Positions 40,674-49,776 of a stretch of DNA of 64,000 nt are shown piece after piece. The stretch spans positions 1 to 64,000 of the forward strand of contig NZ_FAOZ01000013.1 of the NCBI RefSeq assembly GCF_001536285.1, given 5' to 3'. Below the pieces are notes generated by a model. The model was given only the letters and a program-made list of their open reading frames with translations, did not search any database and was not told the origin of the DNA. The stretch is from Parafrankia irregularis. GTDB lineage: Bacteria; Actinomycetota; Actinomycetes; Frankiales; Frankiaceae. How positions within the stretch are numbered: the first letter of the stretch is position 1; every line of letters starts with the position of its first letter. The position numbers and the translations under genes were made by a program.

Positions 40674-43140
40674 CGACGGAGAACCGCCGCAGGCGCAGGC
40701 TGTTGCCGACGACGAACAGCGAGCTCGCCGCCATCGCCGCGCCAGCCAGCATCGGGTTCAGCAGGCCCGCCGCCGCCAGCGGAAGTGCCGCGACGTTGTA
40801 GGCGAAGGCCCAGAACAGGTTGCCCTGGATGGTGGCGAGCGTCCGCCGCGCGAGCCGGATCGCGTCGGCGGCGGCCAGCAGGTCCCCGCTGACCAGCGTC
40901 AGGTCGCTCGCCTCGATGGCGACATCGGTGCCGGTGCCCATCGCGAGCCCCAGATCCGCCTGCGCGAGCGCGGCGGCGTCGTTGACGCCGTCCCCCACCA
41001 TGGCGACGACCCGGTTGCTCTCCTGCAGGCGCCGCACGACCTCGATCTTGTCCTCGGGCAGGACCTCGGCGATCACGTCATCGGGCGCGATCCCGACCTG
41101 GGCCGCGACGGTCGCCGCCACCGCGGCGTTGTCGCCCGTCAGCAGGATCGGACGCAGCCCCAGGCCACGCAGCTCACGGACGGCAGCGGCGGACGTCGGT
41201 CGAACCGCGTCGGCGACCGTGAGCACGCCGCGGGCCCGCCCGTCCCAGGACACCGCGACAGCGGTACGCCCGTCGGCCTCGGCATCCCGGGCGACCTGGA
41301 GCAGCTCGGCCGGCAACGGCTGTGAGCACCCGTTGAGCAGCCTGGGCCGGCCGACCAGCACGGCATGCCCGTCCACCATGCCCCGGACCCCGAGGCCCGC
41401 CCGGTTGGCGAACTGGTCGACGGCGGGCAGCTCCTCGTCACGCCGGGCGGCCGCACCCGCCGCGGCCCTGGCGATCGCACGTGCCACCGGATGCTCGGAG
41501 GCCCGTTCCAGCGCACCGGCGAGCCGGAGCACCTCGTCGCGGTCCTCCCCCGGGACGGTCACGACGTCCTGCAGGGTCATCTCGCCGGTGGTGACCGTGC
41601 CCGTCTTGTCCAGGACGATCGTGTCGGCCCGCAGGGTCGACTCCAGCACCTCCGGCCCGCGGATGAGGATGCCGAGCTGCGCGCCGCGTCCCGTTCCGAC
41701 CATGAGGGCTGTCGGCGTCGCGAGCCCCAGCGCGCAGGGGCAGGCGATGACGAGCACCGCCACGGCGGCGGTGAAGGCGTAGGTGAGCCCGCTGTCCCGG
41801 CCGGCCCAGTAGCCGAAGGTCGCGACGGCCAGGGCGACCACGACGGGGACGAACACACCCGCGACCCGGTCGGCGAGGCGCTGGACCGGTGCCTTGCCGT
41901 TCTGCGCCTGCTCCACGAGCCGACCGATCCGCGCGAGCTGGGTGTCGGCTCCGACCCTGGTGGCCCGCACGACGAGCCGACCGCCGGCGTTCACCGTGGC
42001 GCCGGTCACGGCGTCCCCGGGGCCGACCTCCACCGGCACCGACTCCCCGGTGAGCATCGAGGCGTCCACCGCGGACGTGCCTTCGACCACATTCCCGTCG
42101 GTCGCGATCTTCTCTCCGGGACGGACAACGAACAGATCACCCACCCGGAGCTGGTCGATACCCACCCGTGACTCCCGGCCGTCGCGGAGAACGGCGACGT
42201 CACGGGCCCCGAGCGTCAGCAGGGCGCGCAGGGCCGAACCGGCGGCACGCTTCGCCCTGGCCTCCAGGTACCGGCCGGTGAGGATGAAGGCGGTGACGCC
42301 GGACGCCACCTCCAGGTAGATGTTGCCCCCACCGCCCCCGTGGGTCACGGTGACACTGAATCCGTGGGTCATTCCGGGCTCGCCCGCGTCTCCGACGAAC
42401 AGCGCGTACAACGACCATCCGAACGCGGCCAGCGTGCCCATCGACACGAGCGTGTCCATCGTCGTCGTGCCGTGGCGCAGGTTGGTCCAGGCGGCCCGGT
42501 GGAAGGGCCAGGCGCCCCACACCACCACGGGTGCGGCCAGCGTCAGCGACAGCCACTGCCAGTAGTCGAACTGCAGAGCCGGGATCATGGCGAGCGCCAC
42601 CACCGGCACGGTCAGCGCGGCGACGACGATCAGCCGCTCGCGCAGCGCACGCACCCGGGCCTCGGCGGCACTGTCCCGCAGCTGGACGGCGCTCGGAGCC
42701 GGCGGGGCACCGTTGCCGCCGACGGCAGGAGCACCACCGGCGTCCGCCGCTCCGCCCGCATCCGCCGTGCCACCCGCGTCCGGCGCGGCGCCGGTGTCCG
42801 CCGCGCCTTCGGCCGGGCCCGATTCGGCGGCTCCGAGCTCAGGCGGGACCGATCCGGGCGTGGATCCGACGTCAGCCTGCGCTGGCACCGGGGGTGGGGG
42901 CTGGACGGGCGCCGGCGGCAACGCGGCCGCGTACCCGGCCGCCTCGACCTGGGCGACCAGGCGCTCGGCGGGCAACGCGGCCGGGAAGCTGACCTTCGCG
43001 ATCTCCGTCGCGTAGTTGACCGTCGCCGTGACGCCCTCGATCTTGTTCAGCCTCCGCTCGACACGGGCCGCGCAGGACGCACAGGTCATCCCGCCGATGA
43101 CCAGGTCGACCTCACGTCGTTCGGTGGCCAGCGGGCTCAT
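40660..43140 (-). CDS. copA: Copper-translocating P1B-type ATPase
   Basis: Exports Cu(I) (possibly Ag) from the cytoplasm. Domain order: one N-terminal heavy-metal-associated domain with [17 protein letters not shown]; an Ala/Gly/Pro/Asp-rich linker with repeats ([16 protein letters not shown]) of about 65 residues; eight membrane segments with the ion-gate [15 protein letters not shown]; phosphorylation site [22 protein letters not shown] in the nucleotide domain; and hinge [18 protein letters not shown]. The Asn and MxxSS motifs of the last helices ([27 protein letters not shown]) mark a copper pump. ATG at 43140 follows GGGAG; TTG at 43152 is possible. It is 42 bp behind the secreted His-rich protein and likely shares its CsoR-type operator. 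Confidence 0.95.
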   Translation of the reverse strand: MSPLATERREVDLVIGGMTCASCAARVERRLNKIEGVTATVNYATEIAKVSFPAALPAERLVAQVEAAGYAAALPPAPVQPPPPVPAQADVGSTPGSVPPELGAAESGPAEGAADTGAAPDAGGTADAGGAADAGGAPAVGGNGAPPAPSAVQLRDSAAEARVRALRERLIVVAALTVPVVALAMIPALQFDYWQWLSLTLAAPVVVWGAWPFHRAAWTNLRHGTTTMDTLVSMGTLAAFGWSLYALFVGDAGEPGMTHGFSVTVTHGGGGGNIYLEVASGVTAFILTGRYLEARAKRAAGSALRALLTLGARDVAVLRDGRESRVGIDQLRVGDLFVVRPGEKIATDGNVVEGTSAVDASMLTGESVPVEVGPGDAVTGATVNAGGRLVVRATRVGADTQLARIGRLVEQAQNGKAPVQRLADRVAGVFVPVVVALAVATFGYWAGRDSGLTYAFTAAVAVLVIACPCALGLATPTALMVGTGRGAQLGILIRGPEVLESTLRADTIVLDKTGTVTTGEMTLQDVVTVPGEDRDEVLRLAGALERASEHPVARAIARAAAGAAARRDEELPAVDQFANRAGLGVRGMVDGHAVLVGRPRLLNGCSQPLPAELLQVARDAEADGRTAVAVSWDGRARGVLTVADAVRPTSAAAVRELRGLGLRPILLTGDNAAVAATVAAQVGIAPDDVIAEVLPEDKIEVVRRLQESNRVVAMVGDGVNDAAALAQADLGLAMGTGTDVAIEASDLTLVSGDLLAAADAIRLARRTLATIQGNLFWAFAYNVAALPLAAAGLLNPMLAGAAMAASSLFVVGNSLRLRRFSVDREI

Positions 43141-43182
43141 CGGATCTCCCAAAGGGACATGGAGTGGGGGGCAGGGTCAGGG

Positions 43183-44214
43183 TCAGTGCACGTGCGCTGG
43201 GGTGGCGGTTCCGGCGGGCCGGGTCGGGCTGGTGGTCCGGCCCGCCACGACGTCCATCGTGATCTCGGCGGTACGTACCTGCCCGCCGTGCTTGAAGTCG
43301 AGGTAGAGCCGGTAGGAGCCGGCCGACGGAAACCGCGTCGCGAAGGACAGCTCCGGGCTTTCGTCCGCCGCGACCGACGCACCGTCGGTGTGGACATGGC
43401 CGTCGCCGTGGTTGTCGCCGCCCCCGTCGCCCGGATGGACGTGCAGGTAGGCGAGATCGCCCTGGCGGATCACCACCAGATGACCGAGCGCGCCGAGGTA
43501 CTGCTCGAGATCGGTGACCGGCCGCCCGTTGTGCGCGACCGTGAAGGTGAGGGTGCTCGATTCACCCGGCTCCGCCCGCCCCTGCATCGTCACGCTGTAA
43601 CCGCCCGTCAACGTCACATTACGTGTCGGCTCGGGGAGTACGGCGGGACGAAGGTCGCCGGCCACGGTGAGGTCGGTACCCAGCGTGATCCCGTTCGTCG
43701 CTTCGGTGTGGCTCCCGGTTCCCGTCGACGCCGGGACGAAGTCCACGAACACCCGGTAGACGCCCGCCACGGCCAGCCGGAGCGGGACGCTCCACGTTCC
43801 GGCGGAGTCACGGGTCGGGTGCAGGTGCTGGTAGCCGGTGAGATCCCGCCGCACGACGATCAGGTGGAGGTCGGCGTCGTGGGCGCGGGTGAAGGCCGTC
43901 ACGGGTCGGCCGTCGGCGCCGAGGATGCGGAAGGTGTAGGCGCTCGATCGCCCGGCGGGCCAGGTGAGCTCAGCGGGATCGAGCGTGTAGCCGCCGGCGG
44001 AGATGGCCAGGCCACCCACGGCGGCCGCACCGTCGCCGGTGCCGCCTGTACCTGCCGCGGCGCCCCCCGCCCCGGCGGAGATCCCCTGCCCGGCACCGCC
44101 GGCTGGCCCCGCCGAGTCCTGCGACGGTCCGATCGTCGTCCCGACCACATAGGAGACACCGAAGAGCACAGCCAACGCGAGGCCGAACCCGCCAATCCGG
44201 GTCATAGCGTTCAT
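43183..44214 (-). CDS. Secreted or membrane-anchored His-rich protein of the copper operon
   Basis: 343 residues. The N-terminus has a signal-anchor (IGGFGLALAVLFGVSYVVG) and then an Ala/Gly-rich linker, so the bulk is extracytoplasmic. Two related beta-rich domains follow, each with a pattern like TAFTRAHDADLHLIVVRRDL...YQHLHP and YLGALGHLVVIRQGDLAYLHVHP. These histidine-bearing strands (HLHP, HVHP, plus DGGGDNHGDGHVH) suggest metal binding. Similar proteins sit beside CopA in other actinobacteria. Start ATG at 44214 or the ATG at 44205. A role in periplasmic or surface copper handling is inferred from motif and operon. Confidence 0.75.
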   Translation of the reverse strand: MNAMTRIGGFGLALAVLFGVSYVVGTTIGPSQDSAGPAGGAGQGISAGAGGAAAGTGGTGDGAAAVGGLAISAGGYTLDPAELTWPAGRSSAYTFRILGADGRPVTAFTRAHDADLHLIVVRRDLTGYQHLHPTRDSAGTWSVPLRLAVAGVYRVFVDFVPASTGTGSHTEATNGITLGTDLTVAGDLRPAVLPEPTRNVTLTGGYSVTMQGRAEPGESSTLTFTVAHNGRPVTDLEQYLGALGHLVVIRQGDLAYLHVHPGDGGGDNHGDGHVHTDGASVAADESPELSFATRFPSAGSYRLYLDFKHGGQVRTAEITMDVVAGRTTSPTRPAGTATPAHVH

Positions 44215-44261
44215 CGTGCGTCCCTTCGCGCGGGCTAGCGAACTACTCGTCCGTACGGTAC

Positions 44262-44278
44262 ATACCCCCAGGGGGTAT
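44262..44278. promoter_or_regulatory. CsoR-type copper operator
   Basis: ATACCCCC-A-GGGGGTAT, a near-perfect 17-bp palindrome, lies 48 bp upstream of the secreted-protein start. It matches the G-tract palindromes bound by CsoR/RcnR-type copper repressors. No csoR gene is in the window, so a trans-acting repressor is implied. The surrounding 328-bp divergent gap (44215-44542) otherwise shows only promoter-like sequence. Confidence 0.7.
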
Positions 44279-44542
44279 AGGTCAACGATACGGGCGGATC
44301 GGTGGCGGCACTCTCACACCTTCGGACGGCGCCTCGCGCGCTCTGGCCGCCATGCCCGCCGGGCGGGCCGGGCGGGCCGGGCTGCGCCGGAAGTGGCCTC
44401 GCGGCAGGATCCGGACGGCAGGGAAAGGACAACGCACTGTCCCGCTCGGTACTAACACAGGACGCCCGGGGCCCCGGCGAACGACAATAGGAACCTCCGA
44501 CGTTCCGGGCACGGAGGCCCGGGGTGAAAGGAGGGCATTCCT

Positions 44543-45259
44543 TTGCCTGAGGATTCTCGACCCTTTCCGCCGGGCACCCTGCCCGCCCGGCTGAACCCGG
44601 CGCTGCGCCAGCAGCTTCTCGCCCTCGGGGGGATACGCCACTACCCACACGGTGAGATGCTGATGCGGGAGGCCGAGCCATACGGCGAGGTCATCCTGAT
44701 TCTGGACGGCTTCGTGAAGATCACCGCCAACGGCGAGGAGAACAGGCTCGCCTTCCTGGTCATCAGGTCACGGGGTGACATCCTGGGCGAGATCAGCGCG
44801 ATGGAGCAGGACACTCACACCGGAACCGCCACGGCAGCCGGCCCTGTGGTGGGCCGGGCGATGAGCGCCGCGGCCTTTCGATCGTTCCTCGAACAGAATC
44901 CGCCCGCTGCTTTCGCGGTCGCCGAGCTGGTCGCGAACAAGCTGCGCAACTCGATCCGGCGCAGGGTGGAGCATGTCGACGGCTCCGTTCGTGGCCGACT
45001 CGCCCGGGTCCTCATCGAGCTGGCCACGCTTTGGGGCCGGCCAGCCGCCCGCGGGGTGCAGCTCGCCGTCGGCCTGAGCCAGCCCGAGCTCGCGGCACTG
45101 GTCGCCGCCGACGAGCGATCGGTCAACCGCGCTCTCGCCGAGCTACGGAACATGCAGGTCGTGGACGTCGGCTACCGACGGGTCATCGTCCTGGACCTCG
45201 AGGGCCTCGAACGAGTGGCTTTCGGAAACAACAATCGACCAGGCGGGTCCGGCAGCTGA
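44543..45259 (+). CDS. Crp/Fnr-family transcriptional regulator
   Basis: 238 residues starting at a TTG codon (44543) behind AAGGAGGG. The N-terminal cyclic-nucleotide-binding-like domain spans about residues 15-135 (LRQQLLALGGIRHYPHGEML, GEVILILDGFVKITANGEEN, RSRGDILGEISAMEQDTHTG). The C-terminal Crp-type winged helix holds LAVGLSQPELAALVAADERS and VNRALAELRNMQVV. The cAMP-binding residues are not clearly conserved and no FeS cysteines are seen, so the ligand is unknown. It diverges from the copper operon but need not regulate it. Confidence 0.9.
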   Translation: MPEDSRPFPPGTLPARLNPALRQQLLALGGIRHYPHGEMLMREAEPYGEVILILDGFVKITANGEENRLAFLVIRSRGDILGEISAMEQDTHTGTATAAGPVVGRAMSAAAFRSFLEQNPPAAFAVAELVANKLRNSIRRRVEHVDGSVRGRLARVLIELATLWGRPAARGVQLAVGLSQPELAALVAADERSVNRALAELRNMQVVDVGYRRVIVLDLEGLERVAFGNNNRPGGSGS

Positions 45260-45775
45260 AGACGTAGAAAACATCTGGCAAAGAGAACCGCGGAAAACCC
45301 GCGGCCTGGAGCGCCCAGGGCTCTTACATGATCGCGTTTTGCCCGGAGGTCGTCGGATTGGCCTGGATGGCCGGCCGGCCGGCCGGTCCGCGTGGCGGGG
45401 ATGTCGCGCGGGCCCTGGAGATTGAGCGCGGGCGGTGGCGGCCACGTGGGCGACGGCCCGCGGAGCGGCGGTGGTGGCCCGCGGAGCGGCGGTGGGGGCC
45501 CGCAGCGCGGAGCTTGCCGCACGGCGGCATGGTGACCCGCGGGTCCCTGTGGTCCGGGGCAGACTGCTTCCGCGCTGGGGCCGGAGGCCGGGTCCGACGT
45601 TCGTCCGACCGGCCGACCACGATTTATTCCATCGCCGCGCGTGGCCGAAGCGGCCGGTCCCACTCTTGCGGAAACGACACCGAGCAAGATCAGGTTCATG
45701 CGGGTGAGGCTCCCACGGCTCGCACTCCACGAACACGGCCGGGCCTGAGCACGGCGGCCCGGGTGGGCGAGTCCG

Positions 45776-45823
45776 AAGAGTGAAGGATTTTGGTCGTTCC
45801 GACGACCAAAATCCTTCACTCTT
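45776..45823. repeat. Perfect 22-bp palindromic repeat (family member)
   Basis: Arms 45776-45797 and 45802-45823 pair without a mismatch around a 4-nt TCCG loop. The arm contains TGAAGGATTTTGGTCGT, recognisably the same core as the copies near 21.1, 34.3 and 58.1 kb. It is not followed by a T-run, and the nearest gene ends are about 520 bp and 330 bp away, so a simple terminator role is doubtful. Confidence 0.85.
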
Positions 45824-46023
45824 GTGGACTACCAAGCGGCCTCGCATCCCTTTTGCGCCACTTGTGGCGATTCCTGGTGCTGCGCGGCGGTGCGGGATGC
45901 CCGGTGGGTGGCCGGGTGACGGGTCCGGGTAGGCAGCCGGCCGGCGCTGACGCCACCGGTCGACTGCCTACCCGTTCAGCCGCCCCTGGGACAGGCGGCT
46001 CCAGCGCTCGGACCAGGTGGCCA

Positions 46024-46074
46024 CGGTCACTGGTCGGCAACGGTCACTGGTCGGCAACGGTCACTGATCGGCAA
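46024..46074. repeat. 3 x 17-bp tandem repeat
   Basis: CGGTCACTGGTCGGCAA is repeated three times head to tail (one substitution in copy 3). It is intergenic. It could be a regulator binding array or a replication-slippage product. Confidence 0.85.
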
Positions 46075-46150
46075 CGGCCACCAGCCGGCCCGACCCCGGC
46101 GAGCCCGACCCCGGCGACCCTGGCGAGCCCGCCGTTCGAAAGGCCTCGGC

Positions 46151-47134
46151 TCAGGCCACGGGCGCCACAGCGGCACCGGCAGCGGCCCCCGGAACGGGGC
46201 CGGCGCCGAGCTCGCTCGCGAACCATTCGATGGTCCGCAGCAGACCGTCACGCACGTCGATCACCGGCTCCCAGTCGAGCTGGCGTCGCGCGAGGGTGAT
46301 GTCCGGCCGACGCACCATGGGGTCGTCTCCGGGCCGGGGAATGAACTTGATGGGCACGTCGGCGCCGATGAGCTCGACCACGAGCCGAGCGGTGTCGATG
46401 ATGGACATCTCGTGCGGGTTACCGAGGTTCACGGGGCCGGGCAGGCCGCTGCGCAGCATCCGCACGATGCCTTCGACGAGGTCGTCGACGTAACAGACCG
46501 AACGAGTCTGCAGACCGTCCCCGGCCACCGTGACGGGCTCGCCGCGCAGGGCCTGCGAGACGAACGCGGGAATGGCCCGGCCGTCATCGGTCCGCATCCG
46601 CGGGCCGTAGGTGTTGAAAATCCGGATGATCGCCGTGTCGATCCCGTGCCGGTTGCGGTACGCGGTGGTCAGGGCCTCGGCGAAACGCTTCGCCTCGTCG
46701 TACATGCTGCGCGGCCCGATCGGGTTGACGTGCCCCCAGTAGGACTCCTCCTGCGGGTGCACCAACGGGTCGCCGTAGACCTCCGAGGTGGAGGCGAGCA
46801 GGAAACGCGCACCCTTGCTGCGAGCGAGGTCCAGGGCGTGGAGGGTGCCGTGCGAACCCGCTTTCAGCGTCTCGATGGGATATCTCGCGTAGTCGAGCGG
46901 CGACGCCGGCGACGCGAACTCCAGGATTGCGTCGACCGTACCCGGCACGGTCATCTGCTCGGAGACATCCTGCTCAAGCAGCTCGAAGCCGGGCCGGCCG
47001 AGCAGGTGCTCGATGTTGTTCTTCCTGCCGGTCAGGTAGTTGTCGACGCAGACGACTTCCTCACCGTCGTCAAGCAGCCGATCACACAGATGACTTCCGA
47101 GAAAGCCCGCGCCTCCCGCGACGACGACACGCAT
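46151..47134 (-). CDS. NAD-dependent epimerase/dehydratase, UDP-glucuronate decarboxylase-like
   Basis: 327 residues from ATG at 47134. Extended-SDR features: [20 protein letters not shown] (NAD site), [37 protein letters not shown] and YDEAKRFAE (catalytic Tyr and Lys), then [11 protein letters not shown] and [13 protein letters not shown]. The NIEHL and HPQEESYWG segments match UDP-xylose synthases (UDP-glucuronate decarboxylases) more than dTDP-glucose dehydratases, so the likely product is UDP-xylose. It is 120 bp downstream of a glycosyltransferase on the same strand. Substrate specificity is inferred. Confidence 0.85.
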   Translation of the reverse strand: MRVVVAGGAGFLGSHLCDRLLDDGEEVVCVDNYLTGRKNNIEHLLGRPGFELLEQDVSEQMTVPGTVDAILEFASPASPLDYARYPIETLKAGSHGTLHALDLARSKGARFLLASTSEVYGDPLVHPQEESYWGHVNPIGPRSMYDEAKRFAEALTTAYRNRHGIDTAIIRIFNTYGPRMRTDDGRAIPAFVSQALRGEPVTVAGDGLQTRSVCYVDDLVEGIVRMLRSGLPGPVNLGNPHEMSIIDTARLVVELIGADVPIKFIPRPGDDPMVRRPDITLARRQLDWEPVIDVRDGLLRTIEWFASELGAGPVPGAAAGAAVAPVA

Positions 47135-47254
47135 AGCCGAAAACCCCCAGTACTGTCTACTCAAACAAATTCCGACGGACTGCCTGGCGCCTACTGCCAG
47201 TCACCAGTCAGCCACAGCGGCGGGGCGTCCGGTGGGCCCGAACCACGAGACGAT

Positions 47255-48490
47255 CTAGCCGCGGCCCCGGGCTGGACCGTGAACCTGGTGACGAGCGATT
47301 GCCTTGAGGTATACCTCCTCGCGGCGGGCCGCGATGACGTCGGGGTTGAGTTCGGCGGTGCCCGCCCGGCCGCGCAGACCGACCGTGGCCGCGTGACCTG
47401 CGTCTGTCAGGAACGGCTCCAACGCATCGGCCATCGCGTCCGGATTCTCCGGCGGCACAACGGCGCCGCCGTTCCAGCGCGCCACCCAGGCCGAGACGCC
47501 GGTCGTCGCGGTGGCGACCACCGGGCGCGCGGAGGCCATTCCCTCCAGCCCCGCGATGGAGAAGCTCTCGAACCGGCTCGGCACCACGACCACACGCGCC
47601 TCCCCGTAGAGGCCAGGGAGATCGGTGCGCGCCACGTGGCCGTCGAAGCGGACCGGAACGCCCAGCTCGGTCGCCCTGCGCTCCAGCCAGGTCCCGGTCT
47701 CGACACCGTCGACCCGGCCGGACGACTTCCCGACGAAGATGACCTTGGCGTCGATTCCCCGCTTCTGCAGGCGGGACGTCGCGTCGAGCAGCACGTCTAG
47801 GCCCTTGCGCCATTCCAGACGGCCCACGACCACGAGGTTGGGCCCGGTGTGCTCCGCCGTCGGAACCTCGGCGAACGACGCGTTCTCGAACGGGTACGGG
47901 ATCACGTCGACGTCGGTGTCCGGCCGCAGCCAGTCGAGGTCGCGCAGCGTGTCGACGAGAAGCTGCGACGGCGAGGTCCGCGCGTCGGCGCGCAGCGCCG
48001 AGAACCGGTCGACCTTGTCCGCGATCTCACCCTTGCGGGTCAGCTCCGGATCACGCATCCGGACGTCCATCATCGTGGGCGTGTGGAGGTGGATCACCAG
48101 CGGAGTACGCCGGCCCAGCGCGGTGAACAGGCCGCGCGTCTCGCCGTCCTGGGTCTCGATGACGTCGGGCCTTATCCCGCTCTGGCGCAGCCAGAACCCG
48201 TATGACACCGCCAGTGAGGCGCGCAGCGACAACGAATCCCGCGGGTGGTCCCGACCGGTGATCAGTTTTGCGGCGGGCCCGAGGTAGCGCGTTACCGGCG
48301 CCCGCAGCAACGGACGGCGGTGAACGTGCACGCCTTCGAAGACATCGTCACGAACAGCGCGTCCCTGCGTGCACAGCACATGAACCTCGTGCCCCCGCCG
48401 CGCCAACGCGTGCGCGATGTCGTGCGTGTACACGCCAGCACCATCCCAGATGACTGGTGGGTACTGCTCGCACAAAAAAGCAATCCGCAT
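47255..48490 (-). CDS. Family-4 (GT-B) glycosyltransferase
   Basis: 411 residues from ATG at 48490 (GGAG six bases upstream). The N-terminal half starts MRIAFLCEQYPPVIWDGAGV, typical of GT4 enzymes. The donor-binding half has VVVGRLEWRKGLDVLLDATS, FVGKSSGRVDGV and the E-x7-E motif in VVPSRFESFSIAGLEGMASA. It is a retaining, nucleotide-sugar-dependent transferase of the GT-B fold. Acceptor unknown. Being paired with a UDP-xylose-type synthase, it may attach a pentose to a metabolite or to the envelope. Confidence 0.88.
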   Translation of the reverse strand: MRIAFLCEQYPPVIWDGAGVYTHDIAHALARRGHEVHVLCTQGRAVRDDVFEGVHVHRRPLLRAPVTRYLGPAAKLITGRDHPRDSLSLRASLAVSYGFWLRQSGIRPDVIETQDGETRGLFTALGRRTPLVIHLHTPTMMDVRMRDPELTRKGEIADKVDRFSALRADARTSPSQLLVDTLRDLDWLRPDTDVDVIPYPFENASFAEVPTAEHTGPNLVVVGRLEWRKGLDVLLDATSRLQKRGIDAKVIFVGKSSGRVDGVETGTWLERRATELGVPVRFDGHVARTDLPGLYGEARVVVVPSRFESFSIAGLEGMASARPVVATATTGVSAWVARWNGGAVVPPENPDAMADALEPFLTDAGHAATVGLRGRAGTAELNPDVIAARREEVYLKAIARHQVHGPARGRG

Positions 48491-49029
48491 GCACAACTCC
48501 AGGCGACCGTCAGGCCATGTATCTCCGGGAGGCACATGGTAGTACCGATGCCTGGGCTACCGATCGGCACCCACCACCAATCCCACGTCAATACCCTGAC
48601 GTTAGGGACGGGTACATCTACTCGCTTGTAGAAGGTCCGGAGGACTTCCCTGGAAATTCTCCGCTCCGTATTCGAAACAAGCCTGGACGCACCCATTGCA
48701 GCGCCGGGGGAACACGCCGCCGCAAGGAAGAACGGCGCAGCGCGGCGCCGTGTTCGGCGGCCCCACCGGACCGCCGGGAACGCCGCATCCGACCGGGGGC
48801 GGAACGATTCCCCCCCAGCCGCCGAAGGGCCATCACAGGGACCACCGGAAAACACTATCCGCTACCTGGCGCACACCCTTGGCTCCCACCGGCCCGCGCC
48901 GCGGCGGCCGGGGCACCTGGGCGCCACCGCGCATCGTGATCCGCGCCACGTCGGCGGCCGAGGAACACCGCGCCGACCGCGCCGGGATCGCGGCCGCTTC
49001 GCGCACCTCGCCCGCGGGCAGAATGGGGT
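48491..49029. other. 539-bp divergent gap (glycosyltransferase / cupin regulator)
   Basis: No gene recognised. It should hold the promoters of the two diverging genes. A short direct-repeat pair (CCTGACGTTAGGGACGG near 48595) and a CTAC-n6-GTAG inverted repeat (near 48618) are visible. The right half is GC-rich low-complexity sequence. Confidence 0.4.
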
Positions 49030-49776
49030 GTGCCCCCCGAGAGCCCGGACCCGGAACAGGAACAGGATGTGAACCTGGTCCTCGCCGCCGTGGGGCCACG
49101 CCTGCGCGCGCTGCGCAGGCAGCGAGGCCGGACACTCCCCGAGGTGTCCCGCAGCACCGGCATCTCGGTCAGCACGCTGTCGCGTCTGGAGTCCGGCCAG
49201 CGCCGGCTTACCTTGGAACTGCTGCTCCCGCTTGCCCGGGCCTACCAGACCCCGCTGGACGAACTGATCGGGTTTCGTCCCGGCGCCGACCCCCGGGTGC
49301 TGCCCCGGCCGGTCGAGCGGGCCGGGCTCTCCTTCGTCCCGCTGACCAGGCGACCCGGTGGGCTGCAGGCATTCAAGATGATCATTCCGGCGGGGTGGCC
49401 CGTCTGCGCGGAGGAGCCGCAGAGCCACGAAGGATACGAGTGGGTCTATGTGCTCGCCGGGCGGCTGCGGCTGACTCTGGGCAGCCAGACCGTGGTGCTG
49501 ACGGCCGGTGAGGTGGCGGAGTTCGACACCCACCTCCCGCACGCTTTCAGCAATCCGGGGCCCGGCCCGGTGGAGGCGATCAGCATCTTCGGGCCCCAGG
49601 GCGAGCGCCTGCACGTCCGGGCCCGGCCGGCGAGAGCTTCCGCTGCCCGCGGCGAGCCGGCCCACAGCGCGCCAGCCCACGGCACGCCAGCCCACGGCAC
49701 ACCAGCCCCGGACAGGTCGGCCAGGCCAGACAGGCCAGCACAGGGCGAGTCAGCCGGCGCCGACCGCTCCATATAG
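49030..49776 (+). CDS. XRE-family regulator with C-terminal cupin domain
   Basis: 248 residues. The N-terminal helix-turn-helix (LAAVGPRLRALRRQRGRTLP, STGISVSTLSRLESGQRRLT) is followed by a linker and a cupin barrel (SHEGYEWVYVLAGRLRLTLG, AGEVAEFDTHLPHAFSNPGP). The tail after residue 205 is repetitive (APAHGTPAHGTPA). GTG at 49069, preceded by AGGAACAGGAT, is a possible alternative start giving 235 residues. The gene converges on the ABC transporter and overlaps it by 27 bp at the 3' ends. Cupin-type XRE proteins often sense small metabolites, so it is a candidate pathway-specific regulator. Confidence 0.85.
   Translation: MPPESPDPEQEQDVNLVLAAVGPRLRALRRQRGRTLPEVSRSTGISVSTLSRLESGQRRLTLELLLPLARAYQTPLDELIGFRPGADPRVLPRPVERAGLSFVPLTRRPGGLQAFKMIIPAGWPVCAEEPQSHEGYEWVYVLAGRLRLTLGSQTVVLTAGEVAEFDTHLPHAFSNPGPGPVEAISIFGPQGERLHVRARPARASAARGEPAHSAPAHGTPAHGTPAPDRSARPDRPAQGESAGADRSI

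Larger units (their letters stand above)
45260..46150. other. 891-bp gap between the Crp/Fnr gene and the SDR gene; repeats only
   Basis: No credible gene on either strand. Contents: a GC-rich quasi-repeat near 45450-45515 (units like GGCCCGCGGAGCGGCGGTGG), the longest perfect palindrome of the window (45776-45823), a 3 x 17-bp tandem repeat (46024-46074) and CCCGGCGA-type short repeats up to the SDR stop at 46151. It may mark a boundary between the copper region and the biosynthetic cluster. Confidence 0.5.

Noticed and set aside
45776-45823. 22-bp perfect palindrome considered as a simple intrinsic terminator
   Set aside because: No T-tract, and more than 300 bp from either neighbouring gene end. 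It also belongs to a dispersed repeat family.
45172-45847. Minus-strand frames of 215-234 codons near the 22-bp palindrome
   Set aside because: They run antisense into the Crp/Fnr gene and translate the palindrome and GC repeats. The composition is not protein-like.
48457-48939. 160-codon plus-strand frame between the glycosyltransferase and the cupin regulator
   Set aside because: Arg/Pro/Ala-rich low complexity, no ribosome site, and it overlaps the glycosyltransferase start region.
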